Positions 1 to 10,036 of a stretch of DNA of 64,000 nt are shown in pieces. The notes under the pieces are model-generated. The model ran no database searches. It was not told the origin of the DNA and saw only the letters and a program-made list of their open reading frames with translations. Position numbers and translations under genes: made by a program. This stretch comes from Dendrolimus kikuchii (Eukaryota; Arthropoda; Insecta; Lepidoptera; Lasiocampidae): positions 5,377,001-5,441,000 of the forward strand of contig JAHHIN020000030.1 of the NCBI GenBank assembly GCA_019925095.2. Reading direction: 5' to 3'. Each line of letters begins with the position of its first letter. Positions within the stretch are counted from its first letter, which is position 1.

Positions 1-705
1 ATATATTCAGATAATGGCACTAATTTTGTCGGTGCCAAAGTAATGTTAGACGAAATGCATAATTTTCTGTTAAGTTCGACTTTTCAAGCTGAAGTCAAGC
101 AAGAGCTATTGAATAGTCGAATAGAGCGGAAAATGATTCCTCCACGATCTCCACACTTTGGGGGGGCGTGGGAGGCTAATATTAAAGGTGTTAAGACACA
201 TTTGTTTAGAGCAATAGGCAAACAACTTCTCACTTATGAGGAACTTTTGACAGTCTTAGTACAAATCGAATGTATCTTGAATTCGAGACCGCTTATTGCT
301 GTCTCCGCAGATCCGCATCCGGACGTGTTAACACCCGCTCATTTCTTGATGTCAAGTCCTTTAAAGCACTTGCCTTCTTCTGAATTGCCAGACGCCCGCA
401 TAACGTTAACTAAACGGAAAGATCTTTTAGATCAACTCGTTCTTTCTTACTGGAAGAAGTGGCGAGTTGAGTATTTACATACATTACAAGTGCGCCAAAA
501 ATGGTGTACTCCGGTACGCTCCGTGGAAATAGGCACCATAGTTCTATTAGAAAACGATAATTTGCCACCCTTGACTTGGCCCTTAGGTATAATTACGGAA
601 GTCTATCCAGGATCAGACGGAGTTATCCGAGTCGCTACTGTAAAAACTAGTACTGGAGTTTACAAACGTCCAGTTGTCAAACTTTATCCTTTACCGCAAC
701 AGTAA
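1..705 (+). pseudogene. BEL/Pao pol 3' end: integrase core and C-terminal domain
   Basis: The frame is open from the first base of the window, so the element runs in from the left. It encodes the second half of a BEL/Pao integrase. A YSDNGTNF block carries the second catalytic Asp, and the GGAWEANIKG block carries the catalytic Glu. After it comes the family's C-terminal domain (the ILNSRPL, TPAHFL and WRVEYL blocks). The same order is seen in the fuller BEL/Pao copy at 25427-29635, which supports the call. The retained part has no stop or frameshift. Gag, protease, RT and RNase H lie outside the window, so autonomy cannot be judged. Confident as BEL/Pao integrase; finer lineage is not resolved. 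Confidence 0.88.
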
Positions 706-1314
706 CCTTTCAAAGATTCATTTAGCATATAGTAACATCTTAATTATTAGTAAAATTTAGTTCAATAATCGCTTTAATATTAGTTTATATTATTTTATTC
801 ATTGATACCGCACTCATTAGCATAATTTTCAACCGCTACTTATATTTATTTTATATATCCGCACCGCACTTTATTTTCGCTTAGGCCTTACGCCTGCTCT
901 ATCCTCTCTTTTCTTCTTTTCGCATCTTCTGTTGAAAGTTCTATGAACTTTCAAGGCGGGGTGCATGGTTAGGCGCCTTATATTACCTACCTTTCCCCTC
1001 CTTTCCGCAAATCCGCATGCTGGATAGAGACTGGTGGTGCCACCTGTCGGCTAACCACGACTCGTGCCGGCGGGCGGCCCCAGTACGTCGACGGCCTCGC
1101 GAGCACCGCACGCGCATAAGTGATTTGCATAGAACGCTTTTACCTTAAACCCGCTCCTGTTGTTGGTGTGATATACGCAACCCCTGAAGACGTGCTTTAC
1201 GACGAGGATTGGGGATCCGCAGGTGAGTGCCGCTTAAATCTACCCGGCTGTGGATTTTGCCTCCTTCCACCACCAACAAATTCTACCTTTGTCACCCGCA
1301 CCACCATATAAGTA
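706..1314 (+). repeat. BEL/Pao 3' untranslated region and probable 3' LTR
   Basis: There is no coding sequence I trust here. Positions 932-954 form a perfect 10-bp inverted repeat with a 3-nt loop (TTGAAAGTTC / GAACTTTCAA). A purine-rich AAGGCGGGG follows at once, like a polypurine tract, and a TGCATGG beginning near 962 could be the LTR start. The right edge is not defined, because the second LTR is absent and a gypsy protease remnant begins near 1315. The 63-codon frame at 1120-1311 lacks recognisable domains and I take it as chance coding. Confidence 0.4.
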
Positions 1315-1598
1315 ACAATTTTGCTAATAAGACTGACTATAAGCTTTATGCGGCAAACGGGTCAGCAATCAATACTTAGGTATCGATTAATTTAAATTTA
1401 AATTTTGGGTTACATCGCAAATTCCGATGGCGTTTTGTAGTAGGCGACGTAACCAAACCAATCATAGGTGTAGACTTCTTAGCATTTTATAATTTACTTG
1501 TAGATGTAAGAAAAAGCCGTTTGATTGATAATACTACGTCGCTTATAGCTAATGTCAAACCCGCAAATTTTTCCGTGTGTCAAATTAAGACTGTCTAG
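1315..1598 (+). pseudogene. gypsy aspartic protease remnant
   Basis: A decayed reading frame shows the second half of a retropepsin: KLYAANG, then FVVGDVTKPIIGVDFL, which is the usual region after the DTG active site. The DTG itself is not visible. A stop and frame change occur around 1375 (near AINT). The frame then runs to about 1598, where it meets the end of the RT domain in a different frame. The intervening RT fingers and palm are missing. Same element as 1605-3673. Confidence 0.65.
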
Positions 1599-1604
1599 CT
1601 TCAT

Positions 1605-3673
1605 ATAATCACGATGAACATGAGGATCATCTCAAGCAAGTTCTACAGCGCCTACAAGACCATGGAGCTGTCTTAAACTGTGGTAAAAGCGTGTTTGGTG
1701 TTTCAGAGGTCGAGTTTCTGGGTTATTTGGTTACTGCTAAAGGCACGAGTCCTATGCCTGAAAAGGTCAGCGGCGTCCTGAACTTCACACAACCGAAAAC
1801 TCTGAAAGAACTTAGAAGGTTTCTTGGTATGATCAACTTTTACAGGAGATACTTACCAAATGCCGCGAAAAACCAAGCACCCCTACACCAACTCCTCTTC
1901 GGTACAAACATTAAGGCTAATACTCCGATCACATGGACGGCTGAGCTCGAACAAGCTTTCAATACATGTAAAGAGAGCCTTGTGAACGCTACTTTGCTCG
2001 CTCATCCTGATCCTACCGCTGATCTAATGCTAGTGACTGACGCGTCTGACATTGCTATTGGCGCAGTCTTACAGCAGAAAGTAAAAGGTAATTCTCAACC
2101 ACTTGCTTTCTTCTCAAAGAAATTGACTTTAGCTCAACGCAAGTATAGTCCTTTTGACCGGGAGCTTCTCGCTATCTATGAAGCCGTTAAACACTTCCGT
2201 TTCATGGTAGAGGCAAAACCGTTCACAATTTGGACAGATCATAAGCCAATCGTCGCTGCCTTTCGTAAGGCTTCAGATAAATGTTCTCTCCGTCAGGTTC
2301 GACATTTCGATTTCGTCTCACAATTCACGACTGATGTGCGGTACATATGCGGGGACGATAACATTGTAGCTGACGCACTATCACGTATCGAAGCTATATC
2401 AGGTGACACATGTTTGAATAAGCTTGCTTGTTCTCAAGAGACAGACACGGAGTTACGACATCTTTTAACCACTTCCTCCTCGCTAGACCTGCAGAAAATA
2501 AGAATTTCTTACTCTAGTGCATGTAAAGTGTATTGCGATGTTTCTACTCCAACACCACGTCTGTATCTTACACCCGAATTCCGCAAAGAAGCTTTCAACT
2601 CTATCCATGGCTTAAGTCATCCTGGTGCTACTCCTACCATACGACTGATGACAGAAAGGTACGTCTGGCCGAGCATTCGTAAAGACTGCAGAGCATGGAC
2701 CAAAGCCTGTATAGCCTGTCAACGGTCGAAGGTTACACGACACACACAAGCTCCTGTCCATTCTTTCACTCCTCCATCTTCACATTTTGATCACGTCCAT
2801 ATTGATCTCATTGGGCCACTGGCTATATCGCATGGTTATCGTTACTGTTTGACCGCAGTGGACCGATTCTCGCGATGGCCTGAGGTAATCCCGCTCGAAG
2901 ATATAACAGCGGAAAGAGTGGCATACGCATTTGTAAGTGGCTGGATTGCACGTTTTGGTTGTCCTAAGAAAATTACAACCGACAGAGGACGACAATTCGA
3001 GTCACATCTATTCAAAGAGCTTTCAAGAATTACTGGTTCTATGCATTTAACTACGACTGCTTACCATCCGGCTGCAAATGGTTTAGTCGAAAGGTTTCAC
3101 CGTCAGTTAAAAGCTGCTATTATGTGTCACAACAACGAAAATTGGTACGAGGTATTACCATTGACACTGCTAGGCATTCGCAGTGCCTGGAAAGAAGACC
3201 TAGCCACAACGTCCGCGGAACTGGTGTATGGCGAAAGTCTACGTCTGCCCGGCGATTTATTTCTGCCATCCGCGCCAGAAATCACCGATTACAGCGACTT
3301 TCTATCTAGACTTCGCAATCACATTCGCGATTTAAAGCCTACACCAGTTATTCGACATGGGGATACTAAAACTTTTGTGCACAAAGACCTTTCTTCCACA
3401 GCCGCTGTTTTCTTAAGGCAAGATGCCATTCGAAAACCGCTGCAACCACCTTACTCTGGTCCCTTCAAGGTCATTGAGCGCTCCGAGAAGACGTTTAAGA
3501 TCGACATCGGCGGAAAAACAGTCACGGTATCCATCGATCGCTTGAAACCAGCTTATATAATTAACGAACCTGATCCTCTCGCACCCGTAGCTTCCGAACC
3601 ATCGGACACCGACCCTCACTATGTCACTCGTTCTGGTAGGCGAGTTAAAGTCCCTCAACGGTTACGACCTTAA
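1605..3673 (+). pseudogene. gypsy pol: RT thumb, RNase H, integrase; RT core deleted
   Basis: The open frame runs from about 1605, upstream of the first GTG or ATG, to the stop at 3671. It starts inside the last RT helices (DEHEDHLKQV, then FLGYLV). From residue 1 at 1691, RNase H carries the TDAS active-site Asp near residue 115 and ends with NIVADALSRI. The integrase has an HHCC zinc motif (His near 304-308, Cys near 339-342) and catalytic Asp near 370, Asp near 429 (TTDRGRQF) and Glu near 466 (NGLVERF). A short basic tail follows. The YxDD box and all upstream RT motifs are absent, deleted between the protease remnant and this frame. The remaining 680 or so codons have no stop, so the deletion is probably recent or arose in a mobilised derivative. 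Confidence 0.85.
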
Positions 3674-3689
3674 AGGTCTCCGGGGGGGC

Positions 3690-4014
3690 TGATGTGGCGA
3701 AGCAAATACAGCCGACGTGCGCTCGGGAATGTTCGTTCGTTTCCGCGATATTGAACTCCGACGCACCGCAGAACGCCGCCCGTAACCGAGTACTGGAGGA
3801 CAGGCAGTCTGAGGTATACCATTACGCCGTAAGGCCGCGCGCAATCGCTCCCACGGCACGCGCCAGGGAAGCCTATTATTTGCGAGACAAAACAACGTGA
3901 CGTTGTCGTCCAAATTATTAGTTTAAGTAATTAAGTATTAAGGCTCATGTAAACAGTTACTTCTAATATACACAATACAGTTTATAATCTATGATTCGTT
4001 TAATTTTACCGACA
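3690..4014 (+). repeat. probable gypsy 3' LTR
   Basis: A purine-rich GGTCTCCGGGGGGGC follows the pol stop. A TG-start (TGATGTGG at 3690) comes next, and a candidate CA-end falls at ACCGACA (4014). The 5' LTR is not in the window, so the borders rest on the TG...CA rule and the polypurine tract alone. The frames seen on both strands here are chance products of its GC-rich left half. Confidence 0.5.
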
Positions 4015-4045
4015 CCCATAATCTTATTCCTGTTGAGCTAAAGTA

Positions 4046-4293
4046 ACAAAACAACCCACAGCCAGGTGGGAGGGCATTTGCCCGACTGGATGGCTACCAC
4101 CCCTGGTATAAAGTATGTCGCCATAACCACCTTGAGTTGTGTTCCGGCATTAGTGACCAGGTTCCAGTCTCCCTTAAGAGAGCACCAGCGCATTTGTAGA
4201 GCCTTTGGTGTTGCAAATGTCCATAGGCGATAATAAAAGCTTTCCATCAAGTGGGCCGTCTGCCTGTCTGCTGAACTTCTACAATTTTTTTTT
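4046..4293 (-). repeat. 300-bp dispersed repeat, copy 1 (truncated)
   Basis: One of seven copies of the same non-coding repeat in this window. In + orientation the family begins TTATTGCAGGAG, runs through CAGACAGGCAGACGGCC, CCTATGGACATTTGCA, GGGAGACTGGAACCTGG and GGCTGTGGGTTGTT, and ends CTCCGTTCCTGCACGGATAAG-like. Both ends carry TGCAGGA / TCCTGCA, a short imperfect terminal inverted repeat. This copy lacks the last 60 or so bases (the CCTCTTACGACAGG end). The family looks like a non-autonomous DNA element, but I do not recognise a named one. Confidence 0.75.
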
Positions 4294-4424
4294 AACTTTG
4301 TAGGCTTCAAATGAGTAGGCTATCTTGAGTTCAATATGAATTGTGACAATAGCATCTTTAGTTCTGCCTAGAGGTGCTAGTGCCGCCTCGATCTGGTGAA
4401 TCCTCACACACACACTCACAAGGA

Positions 4425-4655
4425 AATATGAACAAGACCGTTAGTGGTCAGTACACTTGCATCCCAAACTCAAAGGCCGCGGGTTCGAATCCACCACTTA
4501 GGCTGCGCATACCACAGCCACCGATAGCCAGCGACTAGCAGTACTTACACATGCTTTTTCGTGCATTTTGTAGGGACTCGCCGCACGCCTGTACCAGTGA
4601 CTGAGGTCGGTGCCTTAGGCAATTTTCTCATCTAACCTGCGTATTGTTAGAATTA
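4425..4655 (+). repeat. tRNA-derived SINE-like sequence
   Basis: A box-A-like TTAGTGGTCAGTAC lies about 45 bp ahead of an exact RNA polymerase III box B, GGTTCGAATCC, in the spacing of a tRNA head. The flanks do not fold into a tRNA acceptor stem, and a unique body of about 150 bp follows. That points to a SINE rather than a tRNA gene. Only one copy is seen here, so its 3' end is uncertain. Confidence 0.5.
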
Positions 4656-4689
4656 TCATATGCTATCGGTGGAGGAAAACATCGTGATG

Positions 4690-4816
4690 AAACCTACACA
4701 TCAAGATAACCGTAGTGCCAAACCTGCCAAGCCGCCTTGGACAAGCGTGGCGGGTATACTGTCCGTTCCCCCTACAATGGGAGGTCACAACCCAGCAGTG
4801 GGCCATTAATGGGGTG

Positions 4817-4818
<2 letters not shown>
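4690..4818 (+). repeat. lepidopteran LINE/SINE 3'-tail repeat, copy 1
   Basis: Contains the string CCGCCTTGGACAAGCGTGG and then CAGCAGTGGGCCATTAATGG, a tail I associate with many lepidopteran interspersed repeats. A diverged copy lies at 9265-9380 (CCACCTTGGAGAAGCGTGG ... CCAGTAGTGAAACGTTGATG). It ends in a TA microsatellite. Naming of the parent element is uncertain. Confidence 0.5.
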
Positions 4819-4860
<42 letters not shown>

Positions 4861-4866
4861 TATATA
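4819..4866. repeat. (TA)n microsatellite, left part
   Basis: About 48 bp of almost uninterrupted TA, abutting the left LTR of the gypsy element at 4867. The array resumes after 9234 (TATATGTG followed by more TA). The two halves were one microsatellite before insertion. Confidence 0.9.
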
Positions 4867-5099
4867 TGTGTGGGGGGTGGTGGTGGGTGCGTTGATAAAA
4901 ATTGGCTCGTCTTCAATAAAACACCTTCTTTGAAATGAAACACTTTTTAATCTTCTTTTAATTAAATACACCTTTAGAACAACAACTTCGTCTTACACTC
5001 ACCCTACAATACAAAAATCAATCAAACCTTTCATTCATTCATCTCATTCGATCTACACTTGCGTTCCGTTACACATAAAACATCCTTAACATTCCTACA
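4867..5099 (-). repeat. gypsy 3' LTR (233 bp)
   Basis: Matches the right LTR at 8963-9234 nearly base for base, from TGTGTGGGGGG to CCTACA on the + strand. It lacks a block of about 39 bp present in the other LTR (around 9103-9143, the pyrimidine-rich CCACCCTCTTTCGC part). Such a length difference suggests a deletion after insertion. Confidence 0.9.
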
Positions 5100-5702
5100 A
5101 CTCGGCCATCCTGCATTCAGGCTGCCCTCAGACTGCTTTCACAAAAACATCTTAACTATAACTAAATTAACAAAACTTTGCACTCATTACATCATGAAAA
5201 TTATTAGAGCCACAATTGGTGGTTTTACCCTACTGAAATTGACTTGGATTTTAACAAATTTGGAATAATGATTATAAACTTTTAATTTTATACAATTCAA
5301 AACAATAAAAGAAGTAACTACTGACATTTACACTACTTTCTTATCACTTTATCATTAACAAAACATACAATATCTTTAAACTTTATATTTTAATCTCTTG
5401 ACAATTTATATAGTGAAGTTTTATTTTAAATAAACTTTAGCAACATATTCACTGAATTTACTTAGAAATTACATTTTTTTTTTTTTTTTCTTATTACACT
5501 TACAACTTTATTCTATGCAATGTTTAAACAAAAAATAAAAATTACTTTTAACACATAGTTTTATTTTACCTTTTTTCAAAAATAATAATGACATCTAGTC
5601 TTAGTATAAGTAATCTTATAAGATAGAGCTTGTATACAAAATACTACTGAATGATATGTTCTTCACCTTAATACTTTATATTCAATGTAAACAAAGGAAA
5701 GA
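5100..5702 (-). other. gypsy 3' untranslated stretch
   Basis: Lies between the integrase stop (minus strand, 5703) and the 3' LTR. It is AT-rich with a T17 run near 5475 and no domain on either strand. The 69-codon + frame at 5059-5268 crosses the LTR edge and is not credible. I see nothing else in it. Confidence 0.6.
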
Positions 5703-6728
5703 TTAGGATACTGTCATCTCATAAGGCCACTTTTTTATGTAATCTACAGCAGTAGTTGTTTTCTTAGGTCCTTCTGTATTGTTGTTTACTTTGTGAACTT
5801 CATACCTATCTTTGCCCAACTTTTTTATTACTTGATAAGGTCCAAAAAATTTAGGTTTAATTTTTAAATTAGGTCCAAACTGTGTCCTTTGTATAGCAAC
5901 TAAATCCCCTTCTTTGTATTGATAACTTTTCTTCCTTCTTTTGTTAAATGATTTTCTATTTTCTTCCTGTATCTTTAAAATGTGTTCTTTAGCTTCTTTT
6001 CTTAATTCATCCCTCTTTTCTGTAAACAATCTTCTGTTCTCTTCTTCAAGTAATTCTATAATATTTAAATCTGCTTTGCTTCTTAATGTTGTTCCGAGCA
6101 ACAACTCAAATGGAGATGTGTTAATTGACCTCTGATAAGTTCCATTAATTGCTGTTTGTAGTTTACTAACATACTTGTACCAATTTGCTGGTTCTCCGAT
6201 AGACATTTTACTCAAAACTGATATAATTATTTTATTCATCCTTTCAACTTGCCCATTTCCCCTTGGCACGCCTGTGGTAATCTTGACATGTTGAATATTT
6301 TCATTTTCACAATATTCTATAAATTCTCTTCCAGTAAACGCTGTCCTTCTGTCTGTAATAATTCTTCTGGGGTTTCCAAAATTTTGCTGATGAAGTTTCA
6401 ATTTGTCAACTGTTTCTTCTGATGTTGTTGACTTAACAGGATAAATCCAAACAAACTTTGTGTAAGCATCCATAACTGTCAAAATATAGTTGTACATCTT
6501 CTTGGTGGAATCCAATGGTCCTAAGTGATCACAATGCAATGTTTGCAATGGTAAGTCACCTTTGTCAATTGGATTTAAAAATCCCTCTTTCTTTCCTGAT
6601 TTTCTACTTGCTAAAATACAAGGTATGCAGTTAAGAATAACCTTTTCAATTTTATTGTCTAATCCTTTTATGTAATAATCTTTTTCAATTAAGTATTTTA
6701 TTTTTATTTTTCCAGTGTCCATTTCCAT
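5703..6728 (-). pseudogene. gypsy integrase, zinc-motif frameshift
   Basis: The 341-codon frame contains the catalytic core: HCDHLGPL (first Asp), ITDRRTAF (second Asp), GNGQVERMNK (Glu). A lysine-rich coiled stretch and a GPY-like C-terminal module (FFGPYQV) follow. The zinc motif is split. The two Cys (CIPC) are in this frame, but the two His (KKAHGNGHW) are at the end of the upstream frame. The frames overlap at 6685-6728, across A-rich runs, so a one-base indel broke one pol into two frames. The core resembles mdg3-like gypsy integrases; that lineage call is tentative. Confidence 0.85.
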
Positions 6729-8136
6729 GTGCTTTCTTAATTATTTCCATATCCATCAATTCTGGTATAACTAATTTCTTCTCTTCACCTTTGTAAATAA
6801 TATTATTATCCAAAATGTAGTCCTCATATTGATTCTTCTCTTTTAAAATATACTTAAGTGTCTTTAAAGTTTCATCTTCATCTTGAGCTTCACTTATCCT
6901 TGTAATTAACTCTGTTTGTATAATACTTATGTTTCTACTTAGCGAATCTACATACTTCATTTTGTCACCGGTTCTGTGTACTATTGAGAAATCAAAATCT
7001 TGAAGATACAAAATCCATCTTGCTATTTTTGCAGGTACATCTTTTTTATTTAAAGTCATCTGAAAAGCTTCACAATCTGTAATAATCTTGAATTTTATCC
7101 CTAACAAGTATTTTCTAAACTTTTTCACTCCTTGGATAACTGCTAATGCTTCCAACTCATAACTGCTACATTTTTGTTGATTTTCATTCATTTTTATACT
7201 TACATAGCTGTGATCAATTTTTAGATAATCTTCAAAAAATTTACTAACATTATATTTCATCGGAACAAATACTAATGGACTTGAATACTCTGAATAACTC
7301 GGTCGAATAATACCTTTCTCTAACCATTCGTCAATTTGTTTTTTAACAATTTCTTCTTCTTTCAATGCGAGTCGCCTTGGACGCTGTACTACTGGAATGT
7401 CATTCTTCAAAACAATGCGCATCTTAATTGGAGCTTCTTTTATCTTTTTAGGTTTATAATTATTAATTAAACTTTGAACTTCAGGTATATTTGAAATGTT
7501 GTCAGCTTCTGTATTTGTAGGCAAACAATTTAAGTAAGAACTGTCATAAGAAATAGGCCTCACGATGACTGTACCCTTATCAATCGTAAGTATTGTACTC
7601 ACTAAAAACGGTTGCCCTAAAATTATATCATATGGAATGACGCCTTGTGGCACAATATAAAAGTGTGTATAATAACTAAACCCGTCTACAATAATGTTAG
7701 TGAAGAACTTACCAATTGAACGTGTAGTATAATGCCCTAAACCGACTAACTTCACATTTTCCTCACAGCATTTTTTCACGTTTAATGACCTATATACGTT
7801 CACTGACACTAAATTAACATCGCTACCCGTATCTAATAAGCATTTTACCCATTGCTCTTGTAATTGAACATTAATTACGCACTTGTTATTTGTTTTAACG
7901 CTCGATTCGTCGATAGTAAAAATATTGTTATTGTTTGCATTGTCACTGTTGTCACACGTTGACATTGACAGTTGTGGTTTCGTATCATTCGCGCTAACTT
8001 CAAGTATGTGCTCCTGATTGAATGACGAACTTTCTGGTTTCACATCATTCGCGCCAACTTCAAGTGAATAAAGATTCACACTGAACTTTTCTCCTCGAAT
8101 CATCTTGATCTTGACCTTGAATACAATGACTTGCAA
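6685..8136 (-). pseudogene. gypsy protease + RNase H, RT core deleted in frame
   Basis: This 483-codon frame holds a retropepsin with LLDTGSDVN (active site) and the companion IILGQPFL. An RT amino end follows (GIIRPSYSEYSSPLVFVPMK). The frame then passes within about 25 residues to late RNase H (YSSYELE-like SSYELEALAVI, KIITDCEAF, VHRTGDKMKYVDSLSRN). RT motifs A to E, including YxDD, and the first RNase H Asp are missing. The deletion kept the frame open. Upstream, gag lies in another frame with a short overlap, the usual gag-pol arrangement. Confidence 0.85.
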
Positions 8137-8182
8137 TATGGCCGTACGAATTGCATTTGAAGCATTTCACATCTTTTATGCA

Positions 8183-8872
8183 CTAATTTGCCATATGACC
8201 TTTCTCTCCACATTTGTAGCAACGTCGAGGTAGTGTTTTAGAATATCCCGCTTTTGGTTTTATATTATGTTTCTCACTGCTCACAACACGTTCGCGTTGT
8301 TGTCTGCTTTTCTGTTGGATTTTTTCGTAAATGCTCAATTGCTCCTTTAACATTGAAAACGATGTAACACCGTATAGTATTGTTTTGTTTTGCTCATAAT
8401 CCGGCAGCCCATCTATTATATACTGAATCACGACGTAATCGGGAAATTTTGCTCTTTTGCCCAATTCTTTTATAATTAGCATGTACTGATAACAGCTTTC
8501 ATGTTTAAGTCTCCTTCGTTTACTCATAATTTCATGCATCTCCTTCATATTTACTGTATCTGGAAATTCTCTCTGTAATGCTGACTTGAGTTCTTCGTAA
8601 GTTTTCAACAGTTTCTCTGACCGAAGCCATAATTCAGCGGTTCCAGCAAGTGATCTACGCGCAATTATTAACTTTTGTTGTGCCGTCCAACTGAAAATTT
8701 CCGCGTTGTCTTCTTGTGCCCACTTAGTTGAAGAATATGTTACATCTTCGCCCGTAAATATCATAATTCCTTCTGCCATACTCGAATTAATGTATTCTTC
8801 GTTACGATTCTTCAATAATGCTCCTCGATTCCTTGTCACGGGGCAAGAATAGTCATTGGTTGGCAACGCCAT
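8183..8872 (-). pseudogene. gypsy gag with nucleocapsid zinc knuckle, UAG-interrupted
   Basis: I take the start at the ATG at 8872 (MALPTNDYS), just inside the 5' LTR, rather than the in-frame ATG at 9067, which lies within the LTR. The capsid-like region (WTAQQKLIIA ... LLKTYEELKSAL) is that of arthropod gypsy gag. It ends in CYKCGEKGHMAN, a CCHC knuckle whose last Cys comes just after a TAG at 8183-8185. Reading past the TAG gives a second knuckle (CFKCNSYGH). The stop therefore sits inside the nucleocapsid domain. It may be a CAG-to-TAG mutation or, less likely, a readthrough codon. Confidence 0.8.
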
Positions 8873-8962
8873 TTTCTTCCGTGTTGCGTGACTTTGCAAA
8901 ATCCGTAAAAATCTTAGCGATCGTTTATCGATCCTTGTCTTCGATCGTCTATCCCGGACGAG

Positions 8963-9234
8963 TGTGTGGGGGGTGGTGGTGGGTGCGTTGATAAAAATTG
9001 GCTCGTCTTCAATAAAACACCTTCTTTGAAATGAAACACTTTTTAATCTTCTTTTAATTAAATACACCTTTAGAACAACAATTTCGTCTTACACGCACCC
9101 TACCACCCTCTTTCGCTTCCGACTCACGACTCTGCTCTGTTCATTCCAAAAATCAATCAAACCTTTCATTCATTCATCTCATTCGATCTACACTTGCGTT
9201 CCGTTACACATAAAACATCCTTAAAATTCCTACA
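8963..9234 (-). repeat. gypsy 5' LTR (272 bp)
   Basis: Longer partner of the 4867-5099 LTR. On the minus strand it starts TGTAGGAAT and ends CCACACA. The following sequence, CTCGTCCGGGATAGACGAT, should contain the primer-binding site, but I cannot match it to a tRNA. Confidence 0.9.
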
Positions 9235-9262
9235 TATATGTGTATATATATATATATACTCT
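9235..9262. repeat. (TA)n / TG microsatellite, right part
   Basis: Continuation of the TA array split by the gypsy insertion (TATATGTG and then nine or so TA units). Confidence 0.8.
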
Positions 9263-9264
9263 AA

Positions 9265-9380
9265 GGAGTCTCGGGACTTATATCATGTGTCAAACTCGCC
9301 AGTCCACCTTGGAGAAGCGTGGTAGGTCCGATCCCCCTATAAATAGGGGGCCCGACCCCAGTAGTGAAACGTTGATGTGC
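9265..9380 (+). repeat. lepidopteran LINE/SINE 3'-tail repeat, copy 2
   Basis: Diverged relative of 4690-4818 in the same orientation. It shares the CTTGGA(C/G)AAGCGTGG core and the CAG(C/T)AGTG... tail. Confidence 0.45.
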
Positions 9381-9424
9381 TATCTTCTTCTGTTCGTTAG
9401 TCTCGCTAAAACTCAAAAATGACT

Positions 9425-9720
9425 TAACCGATTTCAATATTTTTTTGTGTATGTTGAACTGGGTCCCAGGATGGTTTAGGCTCGCAATTGAATCCGGAAT
9501 GTGGCGCTGCAATAGCGTTTTGGTTAAATTTGTGCATTTTGACTGGGTCCCGGGATGGTTTAGACTCGCAATTGGATCCGGAATGTGGCAATGAAATAGG
9601 GTTATAGGATTTATATAAAATGTTTTGTGGTTGTGTCTATGGGTTCCGGGATGGTTTAAATTCACAATTAGATACGGTAGGTGGCGTTGAAATTGAGTTG
9701 TAGATTTTTGTTTTTTCTGC
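9425..9720 (+). repeat. Helitron-like fragment with three tandem units
   Basis: Begins CTTAACCGATTTCAATAT and contains three direct repeats starting near 9459, 9543 and 9638 (CTGGGTCCCAGGATGG-like; spacing 84 and 95 bp). Each passes through CGCAATTG and GGTGGCGCTG-like strings. The layout resembles the short elements at 39365 and 43213, so it is probably a non-autonomous Helitron with internal duplication. The minus-strand frame at 9261-9665 only echoes the repeat. Confidence 0.5.
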
Positions 9721-10036
9721 TATCGGCTTTGGATATAGAACCATGCTTAAATATTTGCACGCAAACATATAAGGAATTTATGGAGATATGTTGCAGTACA
9801 AACTTTTAGTACGTCTCGTCATTATTATAATAGTAATAATATTATTCTTTCCTCTTACTGTCTTTTTCTTATTGAGCATGCACTGCTTGCTATAATTCCA
9901 TTAATTATTCTAAGAGTAATTCTGTAACATACTTCTGTATAAAACTTAAAAAAAAAGAACTTGAGATATAAATAGAATAAGAAATGTAAAGAAAAACAAT
10001 ATTTAGCTAGACGTGTTGCTGGGGAGTTTCTTGCCG
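9721..10036. other. unassigned AT-rich spacer
   Basis: No coding or repeat signature that I recognise on either strand. Confidence 0.5.

Larger units (their letters stand above)
4867..9234 (-). mobile_element. complete-length gypsy LTR retrotransposon (defective)
   Basis: Two LTRs in the same orientation enclose gag, protease, RNase H and integrase frames, all on the minus strand. On the minus strand each LTR begins TGTAGGAAT and ends CCCCCCACACA. TATA flanks both sides (4863-4866 and 9235-9238), a plausible 4-bp target duplication inside a TA microsatellite. The order is 5' LTR 8963-9234, gag 8183-8872, pro and RNase H 6685-8136, integrase 5703-6728, untranslated 5100-5702, 3' LTR 4867-5099. 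Coding lesions are a UAG in gag, loss of the RT core, and a frameshift inside the integrase zinc motif. The copy cannot move alone. Confidence 0.9.

Noticed and set aside
1120..1311. 63-codon frame between BEL/Pao and gypsy
   Set aside because: No domain, no homology I recognise, and it lies in probable LTR sequence.
4440..4510. tRNA gene
   Set aside because: Box A and box B present but no acceptor stem pairing; better explained as a SINE head.
4663..4971. Frames on both strands with IYIYIYIY runs
   Set aside because: Translated TA microsatellite plus LTR sequence.
8183..8185. Programmed UAG readthrough between zinc knuckles in gypsy gag
   Set aside because: It falls within the nucleocapsid rather than at a domain border, and the element has other lesions; a point mutation is simpler.
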